A stretch of 64,000 bases of DNA from Rotaria sordida (taxonomy: Eukaryota > Rotifera > Eurotatoria > Philodinida > Philodinidae). The stretch is taken from contig CAJNOL010000566.1 in assembly GCA_905250125.1 (NCBI GenBank), positions 4,434 to 68,433 of the forward strand, read 5' to 3'. Both the position numbers and the translations under genes were made by a program. The notes beneath the pieces are model-generated. The model ran no database searches and was not told where the DNA came from. It saw only the letters and a list, made by a program, of their open reading frames with translations. Within the stretch, counting starts at the first letter, position 1. Each line of letters opens with the position of its first letter. Shown here one piece after another: positions 47,935-61,567 of this stretch.

Positions 47935-50900
47935 TTAAAGTATATCATCATCATGTTCGCTATTTGAATGTGAATTTGGCTTTTGTCTGGACGGTTTTGG
48001 TATTTTATAAATAATTGTTTTCATAAAAGCAGCTGCACATAATGATGAAAATGGTTGCCATTCTTTATTTAAAGTTCCATCATGATAATCCGATACTCCA
48101 CGTATAATCATAAATGATTCTGTACGATTTCCTTGTATAGCTGCAATAACTTGATCAATTTCAGAATCAAAACATAAAACATTACATCTATCACATAATG
48201 TTGATTTTAAATAATCATTTGTTAATATATTTTTTCCACCAGCAATCATACCAAAACGTATTGTTGGTCGATAATAATCTTTTTTTGTGTACTCAAAAAG
48301 TGAGTACACTCTAGAATCGGTCAGTGTGTCCGGCCGTCCGGCCGGCCGTCCGGCCGTTAACACGATAACTTTTGAAAGGAGAGTCCGATCACGATGAAAT
48401 TTTCTACACAGTTTAGTCTTAACAATATCTCGGTCGAGTTCGAAGATGAGCATGATCGACCGAGCCATTCGTGAGTTATTGCAAAAATAGTCATTTTTCC
48501 CTATGGCTTCCTATGCGAAAATCGACCGATCCCAGCTTTCGTAAACAACTTTTCCTATCATAGTTAAATAAAACCCCAACTATTATATACCATTCGATAG
48601 AGAATTTCACGAGCTACAAAATGGTATATAAAACATAAAGAAACAAGAAAGCTAACTCACCTATTGCAAAGATAATTAAACGGAATTTGGTTTTGTTCTT
48701 GTCCACGCTCTAATTGATCTACAATTAGAGCTCTATCTTCCGATCATACAGATGATAGTTCGAGGTTTTCTGGGGTGGAGAACTCGAATATGTGCTCCAT
48801 TCGCCTCGAAATTCCATTGGTTGAGCAGTAACCAATAGCAATCAAGTTATAAAAAAAAAGACTTTCTTAGGGTAAATCAAGACGAAGAGTTCAAATCTGA
48901 GCTGTATTTACCCCAAATCCTATTGGTTGAGCAGTAGCCAATAGAAATCAAGTGTTTATAGAAAAAGTTTGCCAGGATAATTTTTATGTCTCCACATTCT
49001 AGGATGACTCATCTGCCTCATTCACTTTTTGAAGTACACATAACTCTCGGATTTAAATCCGAGGTTTCCACATTTATTTTATTTTGATCTGGATGTTTAA
49101 CTTCAACAATTTCATTATTTTCCATTTTAATATAAAGACGATCATTATTTGGTGGTAAACAATCAATATTATGTGAAAGTAAATATTTTATACCTTCTTC
49201 AAGAAATTTTTCCCATGGATATTGATGTGTTGATAAACGATTTAAATATGTTTGTTGATAATTTTCTTTAATTGGTTCTATTAATTGATAAAGTTGAAAA
49301 CTTTTTGGTTTATAACATGTTGAAACAAATTCATATCCTTCAGATGATTGTTCAGCTTCATAAATACCTAAATTAATATCAAAAAAAAAATTTTGAATTG
49401 AATATGATAGAATTTAAATATAGATTGAAACTAGTAGCGAAGCTAGAAAAACAAAAACTTATAGGAGGTACTCAATCGGTTCCTGGTTCTGCATTAATGT
49501 TTACTAAAAGAATTCATTTCTAATGAAAATTCATCTACAGATGATGATGATGATGAAGTAATTGAATACATGAAGAGGAAAATGAATTATCAGAAAAGGT
49601 CAACACTTTTTTTATCGTAATGGAAAAAGCATTCATATATGTAACAGTTGGCATCAACACAATGTCATTAGCAACAAGCAAATATATACTTAGAGAAATT
49701 GATCGGATTTCAGTAGTACAAAGACACCAAGTGAATCCTGAATCTCTTGGTTCTTTTATAAAATTTGAGATGATCTCTCTTTTCTTTATTGCTGTTTATG
49801 GAAGAAACTAAATAGTATATTTTTTTCATATGAAATAAAAGGAGTATCATGACTGTAAAAGTATTCGTTGGATGTTGATTAACTTTGATCAGGTACCGGG
49901 TATAGAAAAAAAGTCCGCGTTCGATTGTGAAAAATTCTGTTCATGCAGGACTCGAACTCACATTCTATTGATTTCTTTTTTCTGTGATTCACTTTCTAAG
50001 TTATAATTAAGAGTTTGAACTTATTCAATAGACTTTTTTGTTTTTTAAAATATAATCAATTCATTCATAATTTAACATAGAATTTTATAAAATTATATAA
50101 TCTATTCTATTCACGATTGCTATTTAACAATAAATATGATAGTTAAATATACTCAATCATAAGTATGCTTATGCAAATAACAAACAACATATTGAATATT
50201 TATCTAAGAACTGAGAAAGAAAAAAAAAAAAAAAGTTAAAACAACTATTGATCCATGTATTCTTTTTTTTTTGTTTTATCAATTGTGATTACATAATAAC
50301 CTTTTATTTTAATAGGAAATATGAGAATGTTACACCTATGCCTTATTAATATCTTCTTATTTCTATGATTAAATAAATTCGATAAAAAAGAACGAATTAC
50401 CATAGACATAATCTTCTTCATTAGGATATCCAACAATAATATCACCACGTCGAACATGTTTTGTTGCATCAGTATAATGTGGTACACCACCCGCACAACC
50501 AATAATAAAAACATGTTGTACATGTTGAAATGTACCTAATAATCTAGTTGTTGTACTTCCTGTTGATATTTGTGCTGTACGACTTCGACCAATTAATGGT
50601 AATTTTGTTGATACAACATGATGTGAACCAATAGTACCAATTGTATAAACATTGGATTCACCTTGACAAAAAAAAATTTTTTTTTTTGTTTATTAAATAT
50701 GTTTTTTGTTTTTGTTTTTACCTGCTTTATGTCGAACAAATGTTACTTTATTTTGAATCATAGCATCAACAGCTAATTTTTCAAAATAATTTACAGTAAT
50801 TATAGCAATTGTCGGTTGAAATGAACTTGATAATTCTGATATGGATTTATAGAGAATAACTTCTAAAAAAAATCAAAATATAAAGAAAGATTTTTAAAAA

Positions 50901-52253
50901 AAAAAAATTAATTTTATTTCAATTAACTATGAGTATCTTCTTCTTGAGCTGCTATAATAACACGTGTCCATTGTTGACCATCTTGATCAAGATGTTTAAC
51001 TAAATTTTTATCTTCTAATTCAACAAGATATTCAAATACTGTTTGACCATCACATTCCACATATCTTTATTAGATAGAAAAGAAAAAAAAACACATTGTT
51101 TTTTTATGATAATCAGATGAATTAAATGTGTTTACTTAGCCAGATCATTGACAAACATTGGATTTGGAAATGCTTGTTCAAGTAAATCCAATAATTTTTC
51201 TTTAATCAAATCAGCGTATCTTTCAGGATTTTTTTCGTACACTAAATAGAGGACAAAACAAAAACAAAGATCTCTTATGATGTTTATTAGATTTAATTCA
51301 ACTACGATTAAAATAAAAATAACTAATACCAAAACTATTTAGGATTTCCTTTTTTTTTTTTGCTTCCCATGTCCCCTTCTTAAAACTAAATATAAACCTG
51401 TATGTTATTTCATCTACGTTAGTGACACTCATTTATATTGAAAAATACTACTTTCTGAAAGATAATCATTATCATAGAGCATTAAACGTGATACATATTG
51501 TTTAACTGAAAAATTAATAATTAAACACAAAAACAAAGAATTCTATATTTTTTAATAAAAAAATCATACTTGGATGATCAATATCAAGAGTATTTTCATT
51601 TAATGTTTGTATTTCAAGTTCAATTTTACGAATTCTTGTAAACATTCGTAATAATTCCATTAATCGTTTAATAAAAGAAAAATAATCTAAAAAGATATTT
51701 GGTTTTTTTTTTTTTTGTATTTGATAAAACAAAAAAAAACATTTTTATTTACCTCGAGGAAATTCATCAGATTTAAATAATAAACGTATAAGTTCATTTG
51801 CATCATAGAGACATTGATTTTGTGTTAAACTATAAAACCACAAACGTAATATTCGATTTTCTTGATGTAATTCTTGTGTTTTTTTATCAATCATAAAAAC
51901 TTTAAATTGTGAAGAAAATTGAACTGGTTCATTATCTGGTTGTGCTAAAATAATATTCAATTAATTATTCTATTATAGTTTTTTTTTTGTTAATTAAATC
52001 TTTTACCTGGTAGAGAATTTTTATATATAATAAAATCTACATTACGTCCACTACCAATATGAAGAATATTTTTATCGGTTATGTCATTAACTTTTCGTCT
52101 TTCTATTGAAACTATATTAATTGTTGATGTTTTTTCTAATGGAATTAAAATAACATATTCTAAAAGAATTTCAATTAATAGAAGATTTAGTTTTTTTTTA
52201 TAGAAATATTTATTACCTTTAGCTCCACGAGGTTGATATTGTTGATTAGACAT
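47935..52253 (-). CDS. Protein with C-terminal nucleoside-phosphorylase-like domain, interrupted by a transposon-like insertion
   Basis: Exons by eye: 52217-52253, 52007-52159, 51753-51944, 51570-51686, 51452-51505, 51136-51241, 50928-51064, 50722-50862, 50401-50661, 49041 or so-49367, and 47935 to about 48285. All joins up to the last keep frame. The C-terminal half resembles the PNP/UDP phosphorylase fold: FIIGCAGGVPHYTDATKHV then RRGDIIVGYP, and later CFDSEIDQVIAAI and MIIRGVSDYHDG (the substrate-binding Glu and Asp region), then SSLCAAAFMKTIIYKI. The N-terminal 300 residues (FSSQFKVFMIDKKT, LYDANELIRLLF, VNDLAKYVECDGQTVFEYLV) are unfamiliar. A 755 bp element (48286-49040) splits the last coding region. 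Unless it is spliced out, the enzyme domain loses its end. Catalytic activity is not assured. Confidence 0.72.
48286..49040. mobile_element. 755 bp terminal-inverted-repeat element inside the phosphorylase-like gene
   Basis: Ends TGTGTACTCAAAAAGTGA and, inverted, TCACTTTTTGAAGTACACA. Inside are a GC-rich block of CCGGCCGTCCGG units (about 48330-48357) and two near-copies of CCTATTGGTTGAGCAGTA. Base composition differs from the host gene. No convincing target duplication is visible and there is no transposase ORF. It separates two coding blocks that otherwise belong together. Confidence 0.65.
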
Positions 52254-53256
52254 CTAGAATATATATATATATATGTGTATACCTACGTTTGACAAACGAG
52301 CAGTAATTTTTCTTTTTCATCTACTCTACATATATATATATATATATATATATAGATGTGTGTGTGCACAAAAAAAACATATTGTATTGAAGATCAAATC
52401 AGAACGTCCATTTTTTTTGCCCTTTTTCCTTTCATACATTTTGTCGATTGATCAGCTCACGATATATATATATTATGATTACATCAAGCGGTAAAAATTA
52501 TTTTTCTTTTTTTTATGATTCAGCCCATAGTGAAATCAAAACATCAATCGTGTGTCTCGTATAAAAAAAAGAAAAGTTGTCAACTATTGAATCTATTCAT
52601 GACACCGACAACTCATATACTTTTACTTCCACCTCTACCTCCCGAGAGAAATATGTCGATGATATTATTAATTCGATTAAATAACATAGCTCAAATGTCA
52701 CCACTATGAATGAAAGAAATTCTCAAATTGATTTTCAAAACTCTGATATATATATATAAAACAAACTATGAAGCTCATCAATATTCTAATTATATTCATT
52801 TCATCAAATCAAAAAGAAATCCATTTAACAAGACGAAAAAAAAAGATTTTCTTTTATTTCACAAATAAATCAAGAAAAAAAACCAACACACACTTAATTA
52901 AAATCCCAATTATTCGACCGACTGACCGATACGAATAAATTTTAACTTGATTGATAGATGAATAATAAGAAGCAAAACGTATTTTTCTCATCAATTTTTT
53001 TTTCTTCTTTCTGTTCTGACATCCATCCAAGGTAACAATAAAAATCCTAATATTGTCTGGATATCTCTATTAACCAATCATAATCAATCAAAAAACATAT
53101 ATGAGGACTTTTAAACATGTAATATAACATGGCTATAAGAAACGATTCATCATATACAAATAATAAATAAAACACAACACACAATAATATATTCAATGTA
53201 TATATTTTATTTTAGATCCGTGTCTCTAACAAAATAAAACTAAAAAACAAATCATT
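52254..53256. other. Divergent intergenic region between the phosphorylase-like gene and RPS5
   Basis: Contains (TA)n microsatellites at about 52258-52275 and 52329-52354 and no coding sequence. It presumably holds promoters for both divergently transcribed genes. No specific element was identified. Confidence 0.5.
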
Positions 53257-54268
<1,012 letters not shown>

Positions 54269-56732
54269 GATAATTCAATTATGAATTATTTTTGCTCATT
54301 AGCCAATCAATCAATCATTCACAAAATAATGAAAACAAGCAAAATTAACGAATATTTATGTGTGTGTTTTGTTTTTCGTTGTTTTACATGTTATTCATTA
54401 TTTTTGTGATAACTATGATTTGAAGAAAACAGAAAAAAAAAGAAAAAAAGAAAAGGATTTAACGAAAAAAAAAACAAAACCATCAACCGAAACAAAAAAA
54501 GAATATACTAAGAAAAATTCTTTTTATTTTCTCAAAACAAGAAAATGAATAATTAATTTTTTTTCTTCATGATATAGAAGTTATTCGAAAATAGTATGAT
54601 CTACGAAATTAATAACAAAAGAATGATTTGATATATTGAATTTAAAGTTTTATTCTAGAAGAATCATGATCATTGATAAGTAGAGATATGCAGGATAACC
54701 CTGTACATCTTTACTAACAAAGAAAGTCTCTCAACTAATTAATAATGTTCGATTCTGGACTATGTACTTTATATAGCTCCTAATGAGCTATGAATATCCA
54801 GAAAAGAATTCAAACTCTTAGCTTCTTACTGCGGAGATACAACATTTCTTTAGTACCGTACTGTGGTCATCCTTCGGAAAACTGATTTTTGAATTTGAAA
54901 TTTGAAATTAGGTCTTAATGAGAATAGTTTATTATGAAAGTTTCAGCGTCTTTTGATTTGCTCCTATTCTGAAATAAGAACATCGGATCTGCGGGTACAT
55001 AGGAATAATGTAAACGACAAGGTGTTTTGCCATAGCTGAATCTTAGGATAGAAACAACGAAAATATTGGAAATTTTCACAGTAAGATCTGTTTCTATGGA
55101 AAGTTCTAAGTCGAAATTTAAAAATCAGCTTTTTTCGAGGGTGACCACAGCACTGTGCTAAAAAAAATGTAGTATCTCCGCAGTAAGAAGCTAAGAGTCC
55201 GTGAATTCTTTTCTGAATTCTCATAGCTCATTAGAGTTGACATGATGCACATAGTCTCGACTTAAAAGCAATTGATCAGTTGGAGGACTTTCTTCGTGAA
55301 TTTAGAATAAATTAGTGTTAATTTCTAAAGTATACTCAGAGTAAAATTGTCTCATTGTTGCTAATTTCTATAGAATATGTAGATATGAATTTTATTCATT
55401 TCTACTACTCCGAATAATTAATTAATAAGAATAAAAAAAAAAAACAATGAAATACGAAAAATAATTTTCGATGAAAAAGCCTTGACTTGAAATTCTGATA
55501 GTCTATAACACCATTCGATGCAGTCTAGGGCGCTCATTTCTAATATGTCATGTGTATTTTAAGAGACTAATTCCAGCGAGAGAAAACTTGACTTTACCAA
55601 AAAAACCCAGAGATTTTGGAAAGTTTCTATTTGAGTCCAGGACTGTTTACGATAACCATGATGACATCAGATATATAGGAGAATATTCTTATAAAACTTC
55701 AGATCAGGATGTGAAGCAGACAATCATTTTACTAATATAGTTGTTCGAAAAATTACTATAGTAAAAAAGAATTTTTTTTTCCCTGAAACCATCATTTTTC
55801 ATTAATTGACATGGGCATTACGTAAATTTATAACTGATATTAGTTTCGACTGTCATTACAATGAGTGCTGTTTGGATTTTGTTATATTCAGACCGATCGA
55901 TAATTATCCTATCTTCTACTCTATGGAAGATTTGTTAAAAAAGTTTAAATAGTCCATGGTTTGAAGTATATATAACACTATTTAAACTTTGCAATAGTAC
56001 GCTTTCGATGTCTCATTTTTTCTAAAAACAACTGATTGGTCACATGCTTGACGATTTTTCAAAACAAGAGAACTTATGATAAACACTCCGAAAAATTTCG
56101 ACAAGATGCGATTACAAAATAGACGTATCTTAATGGTTTCGATCATTCTGTTATCAACTACTTTTCTCTTTCTCTTTTTTGAGAAAATCAATTTCTCAAT
56201 CCTTTTCTTTCTGTCATTTCGTAGTTGGAAACAAAGGATATACTCTAGATATTCTACATTTTGAACAACACGATTATATGACAGATTTTTTTCTTATAAA
56301 ACACAACCTGCGATTTTCATGTCACCATTGAACCCGCTATGCATGTGAAGTAGAAGAAAAGCATAGTGTTGACTTCATTTTTGAACAATCCAACAGTGAC
56401 AATCAAATTAAATCAAAAATTGTATGAAGAAAAACTTTGAATTTTTTTATTGTATGTTACATGAACTTTGACAAAGTCAACTACTCCTAAAAAAAAGAAA
56501 AGAATAGCATACATTTCAAATAGCAAAGCTTTCTTTTTTCTTTATTCATTATTTTTTTTTCTTCATCAAAATAAGATTGTATAAAATATTTCGAAAATAA
56601 TATTCTCTTATATTAAATAGAAAATCTCCTGTTGTGCAAGAGATTCGTTTTTATTTCATCTAGAACGTTGTTATTAGTTTCATTTGTTATTGAAAAGTTT
56701 TTTTTTTTTTTTCAATAATAATTTATTAAACT
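54269..56732. other. Intergenic with a fold-back element at 54718-55295
   Basis: After the RPS5 3' end the only structured part is the palindrome listed separately. Other stretches are AT-rich, with short open frames of no recognisable family. Confidence 0.4.
54718..55295. mobile_element. Fold-back element of about 580 bp
   Basis: Left arm includes GAGCTATGAATATCCAGAAA and CTCTTAGCTTCTTACTGCGG. The right arm carries their inverted copies (CCGCAGTAAGAAGCTAAGAG, TCATAGCTCATTAGAG). Complementarity extends outward to GAAAGTC/GACTTTC, with weaker pairing between. No ORF and no clear target duplication. Confidence 0.65.
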
Positions 56733-59700
56733 ATGCAACGAAATGATCTTACTCGACGTCGTGGTACTATCAATTTAACAGTACTTATGGCTGTATTAAA
56801 ATTTAAAGCACTTGGTTTTCGTGCTAAAGCTCGTCGTGCAAAAACTAAATATCGAAAACAAATTGAAACCGATGATCGAAGATGGGGTGGACGACGATTA
56901 AAATTAAGTGGTCGTGCTGCTGTTCCTATTCCAGGAGGTATAATAAAAACAAAGATATGTATTTAAAGAAAGAGTTCATAAACAAAAGATTTCTATTTTG
57001 CTATGGAAATGACATTTTTCATGTCTCTTTTTTATCAACAATTTTAATACTTCATTGAATCTTTGAAAGAAAAAAGAACTTCTGTTTCATCTTCTGGATT
57101 TAAAATAGTTGATATTTTCAAATCAATTGGGTCTTTGTCTTTTTGTAAAAAATTTCTGATGAGTATGTTACATGATGTAGCTGCTCTTGCTAATCACAAA
57201 AAGATTATTTTAGAGGATATATTTCTTTACCATAGTTTTACTTTATTCTCCAGAAATGCAATAAGGAATGAGTTCATATAGAATTATATTTAATTGAGCA
57301 ATAATTATACTGAATAAGCAATAATTTATTTAAATTAAAGGTAAAATTTATATAAAAACGGCAATATGTGTTCATTTTGTTACGGCACATTCCAAAGATA
57401 TGCTATAAGAGAGAGTTGTGTTATACTATACATGTGTATATGATAACAGGGAGGCTCTTAGTTTTCGGAAATAAACAGTATATACACAACAATGTTTTAC
57501 GGATCTAACACATTTATTTATACAAATGGCACAATCACGGCGCACAGTGCAATATATTTCTGATAGTGAAAGTAAAATTGTAACTAAAAATAATGTAGCT
57601 TTTCTTTTTTTTTTTTATTGCTAAAATATGAAATTACTATTGCTATTTAATGAATGTAATTATTATAAATTTAATAATATAAAATTGCTCAAATAATGTT
57701 TTTTTATTGCTTAAAAATTATTGCTAAATCGTATTTTAATTATTGCTCAAATAAATACTAGCTATTCATATAAAGTCTATGTTTGTATATCAACAATGTT
57801 GGTCACAATCCGTGGGAGAAGGTCCAAAGTTGTGCTCGTATACTAAACACTCCTTTTAGATTGTGTTTCACAAAATAGAAAAAAATCTATTCATACCACT
57901 GCATAAAAACAAATAATAACAGATAATTGGAAAGGTTTTAGACAAGACGCTTGTTCACTTTTAACCTTCTAGAAAATATTTCCAACACGTCAAAAGCTAT
58001 GAATTTTTACTCTTTTCGAATATGCTAAAAATTGTTGAAGTCGATTGTTTTGCAGAGCGGACACTTCTCTACAATACGGATGGACCAAAAGTTACCGGGT
58101 AGTTAATCTTTGATTTTAAATAAGTTTTGATACGAACAAGATAGAGAGCTGTGATTTTTACCATTCGAAAGAGAGTTTGTTACTGCATAGTTCCATGTAT
58201 TACTCAACAATTTTGTCTAATGATGAATCTTCGGGAAAACAGTAATAGATCTATGAAGATGGCATAAAAGTTCAATTCTAATAAGTGTACTAGACCCGCG
58301 TACTTACGATCCACGTCCACAATCTCATTGCCTAGTGTCGCATTGATAACTTTTAAGCGAAACAAGATAAAAGTTTTGGGTAGGGGCATGGATGTCGATC
58401 GTAAGTACTCGAATCTACTACACATCTTGCAATTGAATTTTTATGCCATCTTCATAGAGCTATTACTGTTTTTCCCAAGATTCAACATTTGATCATTAGA
58501 CAAAATCGTTGAGTAATACATAAAACTATGCAGTAACACACTCTCTTTCAAATGATGAAAGCTATAGTTCTCTATCTTGTTCCTATCAAAAGTCATTCAA
58601 AATCAAAGACTGGCTGCCCGATAACTCTTGGTCCATCTTGTATAAGCATTTTTTTATAACAGCACCTTTCAACATAAAAAGTTTATTTAGATAAAAATGA
58701 AAATTGAAGCGTCTTGTCGAAAGCAAAAAGAATTTCAAATTTTGATTTACAAGCTGATAAATAAATAAAGATACTAACTTGTACTATTGACGAACAAAAA
58801 TTTAAACAAAACTTCTAAACTCATATTCAACAAGAGCAAAAACTCATAGCCTTTCACTTGTCGGAAATACTTTATAGAAGGTCAAAAGTGAACAAACATC
58901 TTATCTCAAAAAACTCTCCGATCAGCCGTTAGTTAAGAAAAATATCGTGAGGCTGAGAGTAGAGATGTGGCGAGGCGTGAAGTTGTTGATGAGCATGACA
59001 ACTGTCTCTTTCCCCCTAACCCATATGCCATCAACATTGCAAGATTTTGTTCGATTTTAATTGACTCACATCTTGATTAATTTGATGACCTTCTAACCTT
59101 TCATTCCACGATGACATTTAAAATCGCACTACTGTCAGTAGTTTTTTGTCTGGTTTAAATCACATGAGATTTTTTCATTAATAAAATAATATCGATTTCT
59201 ATTTATAGAAATTTTTGGTTTATTCGAATTAGAAATTCTCGATTTATCAACAGAACGTACATCAGGTCTTGATTTTCGTATTGAACGTCTTCCACGTGAA
59301 ATTGGTTATTTATATCGTTTACGTATTCTTAATCTTGATGTTAATGCATTAACATCATTACCAGATGCAATATGTGAATTAAAATATCTTGAATGTCTTA
59401 CTGTATCATGTAATAAATTACAAACATTACCATTATCATTTAAAAAATTAATACGATTAGAAAGTTTACATTTAGCATCAAATCATTTTCAAGCATTTCC
59501 ACTTGTTATATGTCAAATGGAATCATTAAAATTTCTTGATTTAAGTTGTAATCAAATTGTTATTTTACCACCAACATTATCAAAATTAAAATATTTAAGA
59601 ACATTATTATTATATAATAATAAAATAAATGAATGGCCTGATGCTTTATGTGATTTAATTGAATTACGTACATTATGGTTAGGAAAAAATGAACTTAAAC

Positions 59701-59873
59701 GTTTACCAATACATTTTGGACAATTAAAACATTTAGATTGGTCAAATTATCCATTATCATCAAATATTAATGATAATCCTTTAATGAGTCCACCATTAAA
59801 TGTGTGTCAATTAGGTATTCAAGCTATACGAGATTATCTTGGATCAGGAATACCAAAGAGAAGTTCATTATAA
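56733..59873 (+). CDS. Leucine-rich-repeat protein, two exons
   Basis: Exon 1 (56733-56937) encodes a strongly basic N-terminus (MQRNDLTRRRGTINLTVLMA, then RAKARRAKTKYRKQIE and a WGGRRLKLSGRA segment). Exon 2 (59209-59873) encodes tandem leucine-rich repeats of about 23 residues (LPREIGYLYRLRILNLD, LPDAICELKYLECLTVSCNK, KFLDLSCNQIVILPPTL and so on, at least seven). It ends in a short capping segment and KRSSL. The join GGAG|GTATAA ... TTTATAG|AAAT is phase 1 and in frame, for 289 aa. The 2.27 kb intron is exceptional here and contains nested palindromes. Such small LRR proteins are usually cytoplasmic scaffolds. The basic leader is unusual and I cannot assign an orthologue. If the intron is not real, exon 2 lacks a start at its 5' end. 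Confidence 0.78.
57935..58920. mobile_element. Nested palindromes in the LRR gene intron
   Basis: An inner fold-back (58075-58642) has ends TACGGATGGACCAAAAGTTA and, inverted, ATAACTCTTGGTCCATCTTGTA, with arms of about 250 bp. TA at both ends suggests a Tc1/mariner-type element. An outer pair also exists: CTTGTTCACTTTTAACCTTC (about 57952) is inverted near 58893 (GAAGGTCAAAAGTGAACAAA), as are flanking bases around GGCTATGAG. The inner copy is not centred, so a MITE may have landed inside an older palindrome, or one arm gained about 150 bp. Confidence 0.65.
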
Positions 59874-60220
59874 TATAATATAAATTATTTTCAAATCTCT
59901 TGTTACTTTAAAATAACAAATAAAAACAAAAACAAATTTATTTTCAATTAAATATTTTCTCATGATGTTTCTTGTTCTATTAATAAATATTTGATTATAT
60001 AATTCATTAAATTAATGGATTAGCTATAATTGACAGATCGATAAAACGACATGACCAACTATCAATCACCCACACGTATGAACGATTCGAACTTAAAAGT
60101 GTAAAAAAAACAGACAACGATTGATAGTATTTGAAATGAAAGCGTTTTTATTTCTGAGCAGCTTTGTATGCGATAGACCCAAGAAATCTTTCATAGAGTA
60201 TACAACTCGAAAATTTGAAT
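59874..60220. other. Intergenic, nothing recognised
   Basis: AT-rich 3' region of the LRR gene with a possible AATAAA-type signal (AAATAAAAAC near 59918). No coding sequence. Confidence 0.4.
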
Positions 60221-60281
60221 GTGGATGTGGGCGTAGGGTGTGTGGGGGTGTTATTATTAAGAGTAGACGCTCATCCACACT
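60221..60281. repeat. Telomere-like hairpin element (copy F)
   Basis: Left arm GTGGATGTGGGCGTAGGGTG followed by TGTGGGGGTG, then TTATTATTAAGAGTAGACG and the short right arm CTCATCCACACT. Its right end in reverse complement (AGTGTGGATGAGCG) resembles copies I and J. Confidence 0.55.
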
Positions 60282-60398
60282 ATTCGTATACATGCTAGAT
60301 ATCCACGAACCAAGATAATGCATTCAAAAATAATCTCTGTTTTTGATGAAATTTCGTAATGAAACTCGTTTATATTGCTAATTTTTGTAGCAAAAACG

Positions 60399-60799
60399 AT
60401 GTCTCGAGATAGAACTCAACAAACTGCACCAAATACACCAGAGATAGAGCCGGTACTGGTATGGAGTTCAGACCAGTCGGCCTACCGGCGACTGACTGCT
60501 AATCGACAGACCGCCCAATCCGGTCTGACCTACTCAGACTGGTATGCAGAAGTAATATTCACACACTTTCATTCAACTAAAAGCCACTATAAGGCTTTGA
60601 GCTCAGAACGATATATGTGGAGGTTTACAGAGATAGGTCTTCTGTACCTAATGGTGTATGTACTATCAAGTCTTATTGAGATATCAATAGAGGGCACCAC
60701 CTTTGTCGCAACCGCAGGATAATGTATCGAAGGTGGCGCTCTCTATTGATATCTCAATGCTACGCAATAGAACTTGATAGCACTTACACCATTAGATAG
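60399..60799. repeat. GC-richer insertion-like block with a 150 bp palindrome
   Basis: 60399-60640 is noticeably richer in GC than its neighbours and open on the plus strand, without recognisable motifs. It runs into a palindrome at 60646-60799: CTAATGGTGTATGTACTATC and TTGAGATATCAATAGAG, with inverted partners CTCTATTGATATCTCAA and GATAGCACTTACACCATTAG. Probably a small fold-back or MITE-type element, with the ORF incidental. Confidence 0.5.
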
Positions 60800-61060
60800 A
60801 GAAAATCTTTCCCGACAAATCTACGCATGTGCCGTTCTAGGGTCAAAAATTACTACGAGACTTATGTTCGTCTTTTATTATATGTCATAAAATAAACTAA
60901 TGTTCTTTAGAAAAAGATAAGTCAAAGTACACTGATGTTACAGATAGAAAGATAGACGTGATATTATCAGCTACGGTGACACGTACATTACATCAGAATT
61001 ATAAACATTTTTTTTTTCTACTTATAAATATTTACAAGTTAACATTTTCTTACTATCAAC

Positions 61061-61567
61061 ATGTCAAGAACAATTACTACATGTACTTTTCAATTTATTT
61101 TATTTCTATATGAATATCTCGCATGGCAATTAGAAATAAAAAATTATACAACACATAGTCATCATCGTGATTTATTTGGATCAAATACATATTTTTTAAT
61201 TGTTCAAATAAATTCATTACCACATCTAGCTGCTGTTTATGTTTATTATCATCGAATTAAATGGGCTATGTTACTTTACATACCTTATTTAATACTTTTT
61301 ACTATTGGACAAATTTTTACTTGGTGGTTACCATATTTTTTTCAAAAAGGTTTATGGTATAGCGATGAAACTGGTGAAAAATTAGCACAATATAAAAAAT
61401 ATCATACAAATTATCATCGAATTTTACCACGTTTTAAAGATCATGTTATTATTCCTGATACAGAACATACAATTTTATTTATTTTAACTTTAATTACACT
61501 TATACTAACAATTCGAACAATGATTTTAACAATAAAAAATAAAACATTAAAAATTAAAAGTCAATAG
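61061..61567 (+). CDS. Small multi-pass membrane protein, unknown function
   Basis: Intronless frame of 168 codons with four hydrophobic stretches: FQFILFLYEYLAW, AMLLYIPYLILFTIGQIFTWW with a neighbouring loop, and TILFILTLITLILTIRTM near the C-terminus. Between the last helices is a Tyr/His/Lys-rich segment (LAQYKKYHTNYHRILPRFKD then HVIIPDTEH). The codon pattern is host-like and AT-rich. The layout (helices, then a K-x-H-x-x-LP-x-x-D motif, then a final helix) recalls small uncharacterised membrane proteins of bacteria and fungi, but I cannot name a family. No paired gene suggests a role. Confidence 0.6.
   Translation: MSRTITTCTFQFILFLYEYLAWQLEIKNYTTHSHHRDLFGSNTYFLIVQINSLPHLAAVYVYYHRIKWAMLLYIPYLILFTIGQIFTWWLPYFFQKGLWYSDETGEKLAQYKKYHTNYHRILPRFKDHVIIPDTEHTILFILTLITLILTIRTMILTIKNKTLKIKSQ

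Noticed and set aside
49955-49985. tRNA-like B box on the minus strand (GAGTTCGAGTCCTGCA)
   Set aside because: The T-arm stem bases do not pair, and no matching acceptor or D arm was found. At most a tRNA-derived relic in an intron.
60375-60722. 115-codon ORF in GC-richer DNA
   Set aside because: It runs into one arm of a palindrome and has no motif. Treated as part of a repeat.
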